Shown here: piece by piece, positions 1 through 7,177 of the stretch
How positions within the stretch are numbered: position 1 is the first letter of the stretch
Layout: each line of letters begins with the position of its first letter
NCBI GenBank assembly: GCA_963777775.1
Contig: CAVZRL010000010.1
Location: forward strand, 1-64,000
Length of the DNA: 64,000 nucleotides
Direction: 5' to 3'
Source: WHSW01 sp963777775
GTDB taxonomy: Bacteria > Actinomycetota > Thermoleophilia > Solirubrobacterales > 70-9
Notes under the pieces: model-generated
Databases searched by the model: none
Told to the model about the DNA's origin: nothing
The model's input: the letters and a program-made list of their open reading frames with translations, nothing else
Position numbers and translations under genes: made by a program

Positions 1-191
1 GAGTGGCGATCTCGACTCGTGGCGAGCATTTGCGCTTTTCGTCGGAAGGAGGACTTCCGGGCCCGGCGTATGGGGCGACGTTTCGCCGCGAACTGCCGGA
101 AACCGCCGGCGTGTCTCAGTCAATCGGGGCGGCTGTATGAACTTGGCTTCGTAGAGCGGCATGGGCGGCCAGGGTCTGCCAGGTGTCTGGC

Positions 192-377
192 TCACTCGCC
201 CACCGCCTGCCGCAGCGGCACGACGTTGGCCCCAATCGCCCGGTCGATCTCCTCCAATGCCCCGACATCGCCGTGGCCGTAGAGGTCCTCGATCATGTGC
301 GGCGTGTCACCGAGCTGAGCTCCGACGACTCGCGACGGCAGGCCCATCCGGACGTACAGCAGGTGTTCGCCCGCCAC
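192..377 (-). pseudogene. C-terminal relic of a tyrosine recombinase (integrase)
   Basis: The minus strand encodes the end of a phage-type tyrosine recombinase: a GLPSRVVGAQLGD stretch, then DLYGHGD, whose Tyr would be the DNA-cleaving nucleophile, then a short acidic tail and a stop at 192. The Arg box and HxxR box are missing, because an HNH relic on the opposite strand starts where they should lie (about 360). Enzymes of this family integrate phages and islands; this piece cannot be active and only marks an old insertion. The assignment rests on the spacing of the LG and Y-G-H elements alone. Confidence 0.5.
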
Positions 378-508
378 GACCGCACCTGCGTCCATTGCGG
401 CGCGCCGGCCACCGATATCGACCATTTGACCCCGATCGGCGACGGCGGAACCGACGAGCTGAGCACCTCAGGCCCTCGTGTGCGGCCTGCAATCGAGGTC
501 GGCGCTGA
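342..508 (+). pseudogene. HNH endonuclease relic with a frameshift
   Basis: The plus strand reads C-x2-C (CVHCGAPA) and then the D-I-D-H catalytic core followed by PIGDGGTDEL. The expected second half, LRPSCAACNRGRR with its Cys pair and Asn, is present only after a one-base shift at about 464, ending at 508. HNH nucleases of this size often sit beside phage terminase genes. No convincing start codon or N-terminal domain is visible. It abuts an integrase relic on the other strand. A second, differently damaged copy of the same motif lies at 4844-5035. Confidence 0.6.
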
Positions 509-594
509 CCCGATCGCCCTCGCCGAGGGACGCGCGCTCCGCGAGCCCGCGGCCTCTAGAGGCGTCTAGAAACGAAGCGCGCGTTCACGGCCGG

Positions 595-1092
595 TCAGGG
601 TTGGGCGTCGTGGATGGTGATGTTCCCGTGCGTAATCGGCGCAGCGGCCCCCGCTTCGTCGATGAAGTCGGCGCATGTCGACGCCGGCGCATCGAAGATA
701 TCCCAGCCATCGCCCCCGCCGCCCGGCAAGCCGCCGTCCCGGACGACCTCAACAAACTCCGTCCCGGGCGGATTGTCCGGGTCGTTTGTCTTGACCACCA
801 CGGTCCCGTACGCTGCCTGGCTCCCCTGCACCGCGAGACAGATCACGTCCAAGCGGAACTTGATGGGACCGGGACCAGGAGTTGTCGCGCTCTCGTGACC
901 CCGCGGGTTCTCACCGTTCGGGCCGCTCTTCGCTTGGAGCCCGACGTTCTCACCGAACATGTCGCCGAATCCACCTTGGATCGAATCGTTGTTCACGTTC
1001 GCGGCTCCGGCGCCGCCCACGATCGACGCGCCCATGCCAACCGCCGCGACGGCGATAACCGACGACACTCGAGCCCTTCGTCCCCTCCGCAT
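595..1092 (-). CDS. secreted hypothetical protein
   Basis: This 165-residue protein starts with a twin-Arg-rich stretch, a hydrophobic core (about residues 10-30) and an AxA-type cleavage region, so it is probably exported. The ATG is preceded by a good ribosome site (gaggagcgag). The mature part is Gly, Asp and Pro rich, has two Cys (about 108 and 143) that may form a disulfide, and ends in a short conserved-looking stretch, ITHGNITIHDAQP. I do not recognise a named family. It stands alone between mobile-element debris and a poorly coding stretch. Confidence 0.7.
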   Translation of the reverse strand: MRRGRRARVSSVIAVAAVGMGASIVGGAGAANVNNDSIQGGFGDMFGENVGLQAKSGPNGENPRGHESATTPGPGPIKFRLDVICLAVQGSQAAYGTVVVKTNDPDNPPGTEFVEVVRDGGLPGGGGDGWDIFDAPASTCADFIDEAGAAAPITHGNITIHDAQP

Positions 1093-1412
1093 GACCTCGC
1101 TCCTCTTTGTCGCACCAGGATGGACCCGCGAAAGCGCCGGCCCCTACGCGGTCAGACTCTCACGACGTTCGGGAGATTGCAACCCGTGTGCCGCGCCCGA
1201 AACTCCTGCTAGACGCCCAAAGCGAACTGCGCGTCCCTCGGACATCATCATCGCGGAGCCTCGTGACGCCCGGTTATCGCCAGTGTCGCGGTTTGTGCTC
1301 GCGTGCAGGGAAAACGACCCCGGCATGCCCGGTCGAGCGGCAGCCGTGCGTAGCCGCGGGGATGCGGTTCGGGCTGCAGTCTCAGCGTCCGAGGTTGCGT
1401 CAGAATGGGCCA

Positions 1413-1658
1413 GTGGCCGCCCCCGCCGCCCACCGTGACGTCGAGAAGCAAAAGGAGATCGACCGACCCCGGCGGAGAGGGCTACAGGCCGTCCTGCGCG
1501 CCCGAATGCGAGCCGTGCTCGCCGCCCAGGAGGTGATCACGCACCGCGAGATCGGGGCGCCCTACGCGCTCCGACAGAGCCTGATCGACCTGGCGGCAGT
1601 CGCCGAGCTCGTCGCCGAGCAGCTGCCGCCGCCGCGGATCCAGGTCAGGCGGTCCTAG
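1413..1658 (+). CDS. doubtful small hypothetical protein
   Basis: An open frame from a GTG gives about 81 residues. The second half looks protein-like and helical (RMRAVLAAQEVITHREIG, then QSLIDLAAVAELVAEQL), but the first part is Arg and Pro rich and could be a by-product of base composition. No ribosome site is obvious. It converges on, and overlaps by 4 bp, the miniprotein at 1655-1735. It may be the remaining 3' end of a larger gene. No function can be given. Confidence 0.3.
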   Translation: MAAPAAHRDVEKQKEIDRPRRRGLQAVLRARMRAVLAAQEVITHREIGAPYALRQSLIDLAAVAELVAEQLPPPRIQVRRS

Positions 1659-1735
1659 GTGTGCCGCCTGCGGGCGGCCACGGCGGCGGCGACTCCGGCA
1701 GCCACCACGGCCGCTGCGAGAATCTTCTTATCCAT
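1655..1735 (-). CDS. 26-residue membrane miniprotein
   Basis: The peptide has a Lys-Lys start, one Ala/Val hydrophobic helix of about 17 residues, and a basic RRRHT end. This is the layout of a single-pass membrane miniprotein with a positively charged tail. A strong ribosome site (aaggaagg) lies 5-6 bases before the ATG, which is the main reason to believe it. Short Ala-rich frames are common in such GC-rich DNA, so expression is not certain. No family is recognised. Confidence 0.5.
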   Translation of the reverse strand: MDKKILAAAVVAAGVAAAVAARRRHT

Positions 1736-2094
1736 GTCGTCCTTCCTTGCGTAGGGGCACCCGGATGCAAACGATACGACGAGGTCCGTGGCGCCCCTTC
1801 GTGCGAAGGCAGGCGCGAAAGTCGGCGCCGGTCAAGGTGACGTGGCGTTGCCCGCGTTGCGGGGGTCCGCACGCTCTCGCGAAGTGCTCCGTGCCGCCAG
1901 CCGCCTAGCGACGATCCGGTGGCTCACGGACACCGCCCCGAGCGCTGAGAGGCCTGCCAGATCCTAAGCGGGCCGGTCGGCGACGGCGCCGGTCATGCGT
2001 AGCGACCATCGACCCGCTGCACGCCGTTTTGCGCGGCGCAGTGCGACTGTGAGCGGGAGCGCGGGTTCAAGAATTCGAACACAAGGAGGGAATC

Positions 2095-2415
2095 ATGCGT
2101 AGGTCAGCTTTCGTGGCGCTTCTAGCCTCAGTAGTCCTCAGCAGTGGAATCGGTTTCGCTGCAGCGAAGCTCAGTGAGCCGGATGGCGCGAGGGCGGCGA
2201 AGTCAAAGGCGGTCGTCAACCAGTTGAACAGGCTTAACGAGGCCGTTCAGACGGGCAACCGACGCCTTCATGCGCTCGACGACTCAATCGAGCCGAGCAA
2301 CGGCTACCTAAACGACATCGAGCGCCACACCAAGGGCACATGCGAGGAGGTCAGTGCCGGATTCAATAACGACTGCTCGACGTTCTTCTCCCCGTCGCGC
2401 CCGGCCAGCGGTTAA
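2095..2415 (+). CDS. secreted or membrane-anchored hypothetical protein
   Basis: The gene encodes 106 residues, preceded by a textbook ribosome site (aaggaggg, 6 bases upstream). Residues 1-24 are a signal peptide or signal anchor (RRSAFVALLASVVLSSGIGFA). The rest is hydrophilic and probably helical (NQLNRLNEAVQTGNRRLHAL), with two Cys near the end (TCEEV and DCSTF) that could pair. The Asn/Gln-heptad-like region suggests a short coiled coil outside the membrane. No named family. The next gene lies on the opposite strand and converges on it. Confidence 0.7.
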   Translation: MRRSAFVALLASVVLSSGIGFAAAKLSEPDGARAAKSKAVVNQLNRLNEAVQTGNRRLHALDDSIEPSNGYLNDIERHTKGTCEEVSAGFNNDCSTFFSPSRPASG

Positions 2416-2576
2416 GGGAGACCTCGCGCCGGACGAGCGGCACGGCCGGGCGGACGCGGCTGGGAACGAATGCCAACCACCGCGCCCGTTAGCCCCGGCC
2501 CATCGGCGTGCAACAAAGCGGCGCGACGTGCGGTTCCCGCCCGACGCCGAAGTTCCTGAGGAGCGTCGTACGGGCT

Positions 2577-2750
2577 TCACTTGCCCAGGAGGCGATCCAG
2601 CTCCGAGTCGAGGGATTCACGCTGCTCGCGGTCGCGCTGCTCAACCGCCCGCAGTGCCCGCTCGAGCGCAGCGGCCGCGGTGATCGACCCGGCCCGTGCC
2701 TGCTCGGTGAGGATCTTCAGGACTTCTTCGTGGGTGGCGATATCGGGCAT
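2577..2750 (-). CDS. terminase small-subunit-like protein, copy 1
   Basis: This 57-residue helical protein (MPDIATHEEVLKILTEQAR, then AALERALRAVEQ, then LDSELDRLLGK) has close relatives at 5204, 14814 and 28265. The ATG at 2750 is chosen over an upstream in-frame ATG because aggagcgccc directly precedes it and the four copies align from here. Identity as a phage terminase small subunit is inferred from the helix pattern and from large-subunit starts after copies 3 and 4. In phages such subunits recognise DNA for packaging. Here it stands alone, divergent from a SnoaL operon. Confidence 0.6.
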   Translation of the reverse strand: MPDIATHEEVLKILTEQARAGSITAAAALERALRAVEQRDREQRESLDSELDRLLGK

Positions 2751-2774
2751 GGGCGCTCCTAAAAACGGTGGCTG

Positions 2775-2863
2775 CTTTTTTCGCAGCTGACCACCCGGCG
2801 GTCGTTGAGGCGGGGGCTCAGCCGCCGGCAACCCTCCCCCCGTCGCGGGATACTGCGTGGGCG
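2775..2863 (+). promoter_or_regulatory. conserved leader between terminase-like gene and SnoaL operon, copy 1
   Basis: The block starts with a T6 run and tcgcag, continues with ccacccggcggtc, and ends with accctccccc, gtcgcgggatact and gcgATG. The same elements recur in the same order at 5384-5471, 14997-15085 and, partly, 16232-16300 and 28457-28530. Because gatact sits close to the start codon, it may be the -10 element of a promoter with a very short leader. Promoter function is inferred from conservation. Confidence 0.5.
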
Positions 2864-3253
2864 ATGTCGCAGGAGAACGTCGAGCTGACTCGACGCGGCA
2901 TTCGGAGCGTTGACACGTTCTGGGAGCTGCTTGCCGAGGACGTGGTCTGGGACGTAGGCCTGAACCCGGTTCCGGATATCCACGGCGTGTACGTCGGCCG
3001 CGATGCGGTTATCGAGGCTACTCGCCGTTACTGGGGCGCCTGGGACGACTACCGGCTGGATGCGGAGGAACTCATCGACGCAGGATCGAGCGTCGTTGTC
3101 GTCGTGCGGGAACGGGGACGAGGTAAAGGCAGCGGGACTCCGTTTGACCGTCGCTGGGCGCAGGTGTGGACGTTCGGGGAAGGCCGGATCGTCCGATGGG
3201 AGCTTTTCGTAGACAGGGCGTCTGCCCTCGAAGCCGCTGGGCTGTCGGAGTAG
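2864..3253 (+). CDS. SnoaL/NTF2-like protein, first of three
   Basis: A 129-residue alpha+beta cone protein of the SnoaL/NTF2-like superfamily. Family members are small pocket proteins acting as isomerases, hydrolases or binding proteins; the substrate here is unknown. Visible marks are the MSQENVE head, VYVGRDAVIEATRRYW, the strand pair ELIDAGSSVVVVV, and the ALEAAGLSE tail. Three bases separate its stop from the next ATG, and the ribosome site of that next gene (ggagtagg) lies inside its own final codons, so translation is probably coupled. It heads an operon of three family members. Confidence 0.85.
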   Translation: MSQENVELTRRGIRSVDTFWELLAEDVVWDVGLNPVPDIHGVYVGRDAVIEATRRYWGAWDDYRLDAEELIDAGSSVVVVVRERGRGKGSGTPFDRRWAQVWTFGEGRIVRWELFVDRASALEAAGLSE

Positions 3254-3256
3254 GCG

Positions 3257-3682
3257 ATGTCGCAGGAGAACGTCGAGGTGATCCGCAGCCTGTACGAGAT
3301 CGGAGCAGGGGACTGGTTCAGCGTTGCCCCTGATCAAATCGACCGGGCCTTCCGCGACTACGTCGACGAGCAGTTCGAGGCACGGTTGCCGTCGGACTAT
3401 CCCGAGGGCGAGCCGGTGTTTCGCGGACGCGAGGGGTTCGATGAGATGGTGGCCATGCTCGCTGACACGTGGGGCAAATGGCGGCTCGAACCGGAGCGCT
3501 TCCTCGACGCTGGTGACCGCGTCGTCGTCTTTGTGCGCATACTGGCTGAGGGCGGGGCCAGCGGTGTGCCGATCGAGTTGGAGACGACTCACGTCTGGAC
3601 CATTCGCGGCGCTCGCGCCACGTCCATGAATGCGTATCGGGACCGTTCTCAAGCCCTCGAAGCCGCTGGGCTGTCGGAGTAG
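3257..3682 (+). CDS. SnoaL/NTF2-like protein, second of three
   Basis: The 141-residue protein shares the family layout: MSQENVE head, a helical first third, FRGREGFDEMV, a core with RFLDAGDRVVVFVRI, and the tail QALEAAGLSE. It diverges strongly from its neighbours in the middle but is nearly identical to them in the first 17 bases and the last 30 or so. The insert AFRDYVDEQFEARLPSDYP makes it slightly longer than usual. It probably adopts the cone fold with a central ligand pocket; no catalytic residues can be assigned. Coupled in translation to both neighbours. Confidence 0.85.
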   Translation: MSQENVEVIRSLYEIGAGDWFSVAPDQIDRAFRDYVDEQFEARLPSDYPEGEPVFRGREGFDEMVAMLADTWGKWRLEPERFLDAGDRVVVFVRILAEGGASGVPIELETTHVWTIRGARATSMNAYRDRSQALEAAGLSE

Positions 3683-3685
3683 GCA

Positions 3686-4078
3686 ATGTCGCAGGAGAAC
3701 GTCGAGATCGTTAGGCGGGCCCACCAGGCGTTTAACCGAGGCGACGTCGACGCGGCGATAGCGCTTCTTCGACCGGACGTTGAAATCGTTCGTCCGGGGA
3801 TTGATCCGCCACTCAAGGGTCAGGAGGCGGTACGAGCGTGGATGGAGCCTGACGCGTTCGCGGAACAGAGGATCGAGCCGCTCGAGTTTCGGGTGAACGG
3901 CGACAAAGTGCTGGTGCGCCAAGAGCTGTTCGCTCGCGGGGCGGGAAGCGGAATCGAGCTGGACGTCGGCTCCTGGGCGGTCTGGACGCTTGATGATGAG
4001 GGTTTCATCGCACGCGGAGAGATGTTCATGCTCGATCAGGAAGCGGACGCCCTCGAAGCCGCCGGGCTGTCGGAGTAG
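3686..4078 (+). CDS. SnoaL/NTF2-like protein, third of three (duplicated at 15086)
   Basis: A 130-residue SnoaL-like protein (IVRRAHQAFNRGDVDAAIAL, then VRAWMEPDAF, then WAVWTLDDEGFIARGEMF, then ALEAAGLSE). On reading, its DNA matches 15086-15478 over the whole gene with a single difference (gtc versus gtg in codon 6), while flanks beyond the ggca and taggcg edges differ. That implies a very recent copy or gene conversion of exactly one gene unit. It closes the three-gene operon; the next gene converges from the other strand. Confidence 0.88.
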   Translation: MSQENVEIVRRAHQAFNRGDVDAAIALLRPDVEIVRPGIDPPLKGQEAVRAWMEPDAFAEQRIEPLEFRVNGDKVLVRQELFARGAGSGIELDVGSWAVWTLDDEGFIARGEMFMLDQEADALEAAGLSE

Positions 4079-4215
4079 GCGCCGGTCGCGAGTTTTTGAG
4101 CTGGGCGCCGGGATCACAGTCCCACTTACCGGTGGGCGCCGTTTGCGTTTCGTCGTCCCGCGGCCAACGAGCCGCACTGCGTGCAGCGCGGCCGTTGGCC
4201 TCAGTCCGCCCCCAC

Positions 4216-4677
4216 TCAGCCGATCACATGGAAGATGAAGTCGAACTTCGTTCCTGCTGGGTTGTGGAACTTGAGCTCCATCTCGCCACGCGCGTTCCGG
4301 TACTTGCCCGTGCCTCCGGTGATCGCGAGGACGCTGTCACCGGTGTCTGAGAACGGACCCTGGACCGTGATCTGCCCCTTTTGCAGGAACGTGGTCCAGC
4401 TGCACTCCCATGACTCGCCCACGACGATGCGGACGCAGGATCCCTGACTGGTGCCGACCGGCTCCGTGTCGGCCTTGTTGAACACCTCGTTCGCAAAGGT
4501 GAGGATGTTCCCGACGTCGTCGCCGGCCGTTCCATTGGTGACGGCGTCGGTGGTCGCGTGTTCGACCACCCGGATCGTCTTACCTCCCTTGTGACCGCCG
4601 GGACCCGCGCTCGCGCCCACCACGAGCACGAGTATCACCGAGGCCGCCAAGAGCGCGAGTGCGATTACCCGCTTCAT
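4216..4677 (-). CDS. secreted allene-oxide-cyclase-barrel-like protein
   Basis: This 153-residue protein has a signal peptide (MKRVIALALLAASVILVLVVG, cleavage near ASA-GPGG). The mature part matches the allene oxide cyclase barrel-like pattern common in actinobacterial secreted proteins: GDDVGNILTFANEVFN, then GSCVRI, ECSWTTF, GPFSDTGDSVLAITGGTG, KYRNARGEMEL. It is expected to be an eight-stranded barrel; two Cys (GSCVRI, WECSW) probably form a disulfide. No catalytic role is established for the bacterial members. A ribosome site (gaaggaggcgg) precedes the ATG. Monocistronic. Confidence 0.78.
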   Translation of the reverse strand: MKRVIALALLAASVILVLVVGASAGPGGHKGGKTIRVVEHATTDAVTNGTAGDDVGNILTFANEVFNKADTEPVGTSQGSCVRIVVGESWECSWTTFLQKGQITVQGPFSDTGDSVLAITGGTGKYRNARGEMELKFHNPAGTKFDFIFHVIG

Positions 4678-4843
4678 TTCCGCCTCCTTCTTTCGAGCCG
4701 GGCCAGGGCCTATCTGTTAGAGAGGGGCGACCCCTGGGTCCGGCGTGCATTCAGCCGCGTAGCGGCCTGGACACTCCCCTTGGGGGGATGCCTCGACGCT
4801 ATCGCTTTCTCTCGTTGCGTACGAGGCGATTCACCACGCTGCA

Positions 4844-5035
4844 CTAGCGCCAACCTCGGTTGCAGCGAGCGCACGAGGGCCGCAGGTTCGCCAGCGCATC
4901 GCTACCGCCGTCGGCGATCGGGACGATTTGGTTGATATCGGTGGCCGGTGCCCCGCAATGCAGGCCGAAGCGGCCGTAGCGGGCGACAGGGCTAAGACAA
5001 GCGTTCTCGACCTTGCGCGCACGGCGCGCTAAACG
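4844..5035 (-). pseudogene. HNH endonuclease relic
   Basis: The minus strand ends with LHCGAPATDINQIVPIADGG and then LRPSCARCNRGWR, an HNH zinc-binding core. The first Cys of the leading pair is lost (expected C-x2-C, here only one Cys), and the catalytic D-H pair reads INQI instead of IDHI, so it is inactive. The sequence before it is not recognisably HNH. It lies downstream of a terminase-like gene on the same strand (5204-5371), the sort of neighbour HNH genes have in phages. It resembles the relic at 342-508. Confidence 0.55.
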
Positions 5036-5203
5036 GCGGTCCAACCGATGCGCTGTGTCAGAACCGGGTCGGCACGGCCGGGACGGGCGCGAGCGGAACG
5101 TGCGCAGACCTCGGCCCGCTTGATCCCGGCCCATCGACTGCAACAAATCGCGAGGGTGTGCGGCGTCCACCGCGCCGAAGTTCCTGAGGAGCGTCGTGCG
5201 GCT

Positions 5204-5371
5204 TCACTTGCCCAGGATGCGATCCAGCTCGTCATCGAGGGTGTGGCGATCCTTTTGCTCGGCCCGAAGTGCGCGCTCGAGCGCGATCATCGCGCTCGTA
5301 GAGCCCTCCCGAGCCTTCTCGGTCAGCATCGCAAGCACCTCAGCACGGTCAGCGATCTGGGTGTCGGTCAT
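5204..5371 (-). CDS. terminase small-subunit-like protein, copy 2
   Basis: The gene encodes 55 residues: MTDTQIADRAEVLAMLTEKA, then SAMIALERALRAEQKDR, ending DELDRILGK. It aligns along its full length with the copies at 2577, 14814 and 28265. The DNA downstream (cttgcccagg and gttcctgaggagcgtcgt) is shared with copy 1 but not with copies 3 and 4, so copies 1 and 2 form a pair. The name is inferred from the better-preserved loci. It is divergent from a SnoaL operon across a conserved leader. Confidence 0.6.
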   Translation of the reverse strand: MTDTQIADRAEVLAMLTEKAREGSTSAMIALERALRAEQKDRHTLDDELDRILGK

Positions 5372-5383
5372 GACTTCCCCTCA

Positions 5384-5471
5384 TTTTTTCGCAACTTGCG
5401 ACTCGGCGGTCGGCGGAGGACGCGATTGCGCGTCCGCGACCCTCCCCCCGTCGCGGGATACTCCGGGGGCG
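5384..5471 (+). promoter_or_regulatory. conserved leader, copy 2
   Basis: Same elements as at 2775-2863: T6, tcgcaacttgc, cggcggtc, then cgcgaccctcccccc, gtcgcgggatactcc and gggggcgATG. It separates the divergent terminase-like gene and the SnoaL gene at 5472 and probably carries their promoters. Confidence 0.5.
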
Positions 5472-5876
5472 ATGTCGCAGGAGAACGTGGAGATCGTCTT
5501 GCGACACGTCGAGGCGCTCAAGCGACGAGACGTGGACGCGCTCATCGCCCTTGTCAGTCCCGACGTCAAATGGGAGGACGCCGTCTTCTTTACGGAGCCA
5601 ACCCACGTCTACCGGGGCGAGGCGGGGGTCAGAGCCTGGTTCCAGGCGACGGTCGAACCGTGGGAGAGCGTCGATGCCGAGGTAGAAGAGGTCGCCGAGG
5701 CCGGGGATGACCGGGTTCTGCTGGGGGGCGTGATGACGGCTCGCGGCAAGGCGAGCGGGGTAGAGACCCAGCTCCGCGGGTGGATGGTCCTCTGGGTTAG
5801 GAACGGCAAGATCACGAGGCGACAGGTCTTCCGCGTCCGCGACGAGGCCCTCGAAGCCGCCGGGCTGCGGGAGTAG
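5472..5876 (+). CDS. SnoaL/NTF2-like protein
   Basis: This 134-residue member of the SnoaL-like family starts MSQENVEIVLRHVEALKRRD and ends ALEAAGLRE, one residue away from the usual tail. The family strand pair appears as EVAEAGDDRVLLGGVMTARG followed by SGVETQLRGWMVLWVRNGKI. An upstream in-frame start exists but would run through the conserved leader, so the ATG at 5472 is used. The gene is translationally coupled to the next one (three-base gap). Function unknown beyond the probable ligand-binding cone. Confidence 0.85.
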   Translation: MSQENVEIVLRHVEALKRRDVDALIALVSPDVKWEDAVFFTEPTHVYRGEAGVRAWFQATVEPWESVDAEVEEVAEAGDDRVLLGGVMTARGKASGVETQLRGWMVLWVRNGKITRRQVFRVRDEALEAAGLRE

Positions 5877-5879
5877 GCG

Positions 5880-6275
5880 ATGTCGCAGGAGAACGTCGAA
5901 CTGTTCAAGGAGTACATCGAGAAGTTCAACCGCGGTGACGTCGCTGGCGCGCTTCGCTACGGCCACCCGGAGATCCGGTTCGAGCACAGGCTCGTGGAAC
6001 TCCAGGGGGAGGTGACTGGAATCGACGCGGTCCGGGATTGGTTTGAGGACGCCATTAATCTCTTCGACCGCTGGACCGTCGACTGCGACGACTACCGTGA
6101 TCTGGGCGACCGGGTGCTGGCGCTCGGTACGGCCCGTGCCCTCGGGAAGGAGAGCGGGGTTGAGGTGGAAATGCCCTATACGGTCCTGGCCAAGTTCAAG
6201 GATGGCCTCGTGATCGATTTCACCGACTACGGCGATAGAGAGAAAGCCCTCGAAGCCGCCGGGCTGTCGGAGTAG
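5880..6275 (+). CDS. SnoaL/NTF2-like protein
   Basis: The 131-residue protein reads MSQENVELFKEYIEKFNRGD, then IDAVRDWFEDAINLFDRW, then VLALGTARALGKESGVEVEM, then EKALEAAGLSE. It is the second gene of a pair and has the same head and tail at the DNA level as the other family members, with an unrelated-looking middle. Three bases after its stop a further head starts (6279) but breaks off after 13 codons. It is a soluble cytoplasmic protein with an unknown ligand. Confidence 0.85.
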   Translation: MSQENVELFKEYIEKFNRGDVAGALRYGHPEIRFEHRLVELQGEVTGIDAVRDWFEDAINLFDRWTVDCDDYRDLGDRVLALGTARALGKESGVEVEMPYTVLAKFKDGLVIDFTDYGDREKALEAAGLSE

Positions 6276-6278
6276 GCG

Positions 6279-6320
6279 ATGTCGCAGCAGAACGTCGAGG
6301 TCGCGGGGCGGCGGGTATAG
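6279..6320 (+). pseudogene. orphan SnoaL head
   Basis: The usual head (atgtcgcagcagaacgtcga) starts three bases after the previous stop but runs into TAG after 13 codons (MSQQNVEVAG then RRV). No SnoaL body follows; a SHOCT-domain gene starts 33 bases later. It is the 5' remnant of a family member whose body has been lost or replaced. Confidence 0.75.
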
Positions 6321-6353
6321 GATCGCGGGCGAAGGCGACCTGGGAGGCAACAC

Positions 6354-6743
6354 ATGTTCATAGCGGCCGACTATCAGTTCGGAGAAGTCTTCTGGACGAT
6401 CGTCGTCTTCTTCGCCTGGGCCGCCTGGATCTGGATCGCGATCACGTGCTTCATCGACATCTTCCGCCGTCACGACATCGGCGGCTTGCACAAGGCCGCC
6501 TGGGTGGTGTTCATCATCGTGGTCCCGTTCTTGGGCGTCCTGGTCTATTTGATCGCCCAGCACGATGAGATGCGCGAGCGAAGCATGGAGCAGGCCAAGA
6601 GCCAACAGGCCGCGATGGACCAGTACGTTCGCGACACCGCTGGCGGCTCGGCGAGCGAGATCGCGAAGGCCAAGGAGCTGCTCGACTCCGGGGCGATCAG
6701 CCAGGCGGAGTTCGACTCGATCAAGGCCAAGGCGCTTTCTTAG
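6354..6743 (+). CDS. two-helix membrane protein with PLD-nuclease N-terminal-like and SHOCT domains
   Basis: A 129-residue protein. Residues about 10-33 and 43-64 are two membrane helices in the arrangement of the PLDc_N family (FWTIVVFFAWAAWIWIAI, then CFIDIFRRHDIGGL and a second helix ending VYLIAQHDEM). A charged linker follows, and the last 30 residues are a SHOCT domain (KAKELLDSGAISQAEFDSIK), a short helical hairpin often found at protein ends. Likely role: small envelope or stress-linked protein, not established. It is unrelated to SnoaL yet lies between an orphan SnoaL head and an orphan SnoaL tail. Confidence 0.82.
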   Translation: MFIAADYQFGEVFWTIVVFFAWAAWIWIAITCFIDIFRRHDIGGLHKAAWVVFIIVVPFLGVLVYLIAQHDEMRERSMEQAKSQQAAMDQYVRDTAGGSASEIAKAKELLDSGAISQAEFDSIKAKALS

Positions 6744-6744
6744 A

Positions 6745-6780
6745 AGGACGCCCTCGACGCCGCCGGGCTGTCGGAGTAGG
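6745..6780 (+). repeat. orphan SnoaL tail after the SHOCT gene
   Basis: Directly after the SHOCT stop, the DNA reads the standard family end (gccgccgggctgtcggagtag, translating DALDAAGLSE) with no SnoaL body before it. It is the 3' counterpart of the orphan head at 6279, so the two bracket the unrelated gene. Confidence 0.8.
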
Positions 6781-6821
6781 CCGCGGGCCCACGTCTGCAC
6801 GTGCGTTAGGGTCGGCCAAGG

Positions 6822-7175
6822 ATGGAGACGATCAACGGATGCACGGTTATCCCGCCCCCGGAGACCCCGGACCCGATCACGCTTGGCCCCGATGAGACTC
6901 GGGGGTCCTACGTCGCGATGGTCGGGATGTTCCCGCCAGGAGAGCCCGGCCCGCCGCTCCACACGCATCCCCGCACCGACGAGACGTTCTACGTGGCCTC
7001 CGGCGAGGCCACGTTCCTTCTCGGCGACCGCGAGATGGAGGTGGCTCCCGGCAGCACGGTCTTTGTCCCGCGCGGAACGCGCCACACCGTCTGGAACTCC
7101 GGGGAGGTCCCGGTCCGCGGGGTCATCCTCGTGTCCCCGGGTGACGCCGAGCACGTCTTCGAGCCCGCCGAGTAG
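6822..7175 (+). CDS. cupin-domain protein
   Basis: The gene encodes 117 residues forming a single beta-barrel cupin: PGPPLHTHPRTDETFYVASG carries motif 1 (H-x-H and Glu), and FVPRGTRHTVWNSG carries motif 2 with the last His. All four metal ligands (His, His, Glu, His) are present, so it should bind a divalent metal. Small cupins act as dioxygenases, isomerases or sensors; the substrate is unknown. It is followed by another orphan SnoaL tail and a decayed head, so it appears inserted into the SnoaL array. Confidence 0.85.
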   Translation: METINGCTVIPPPETPDPITLGPDETRGSYVAMVGMFPPGEPGPPLHTHPRTDETFYVASGEATFLLGDREMEVAPGSTVFVPRGTRHTVWNSGEVPVRGVILVSPGDAEHVFEPAE

Positions 7176-7177
7176 GC

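Noticed and set aside
2759..4177. A 472-codon open frame antisense to the three SnoaL genes
   Set aside because: It is a by-product of GC-rich codon use. Its internal repeats (LLRQPGGFEG) are just the reverse reading of the repeated SnoaL heads and tails.
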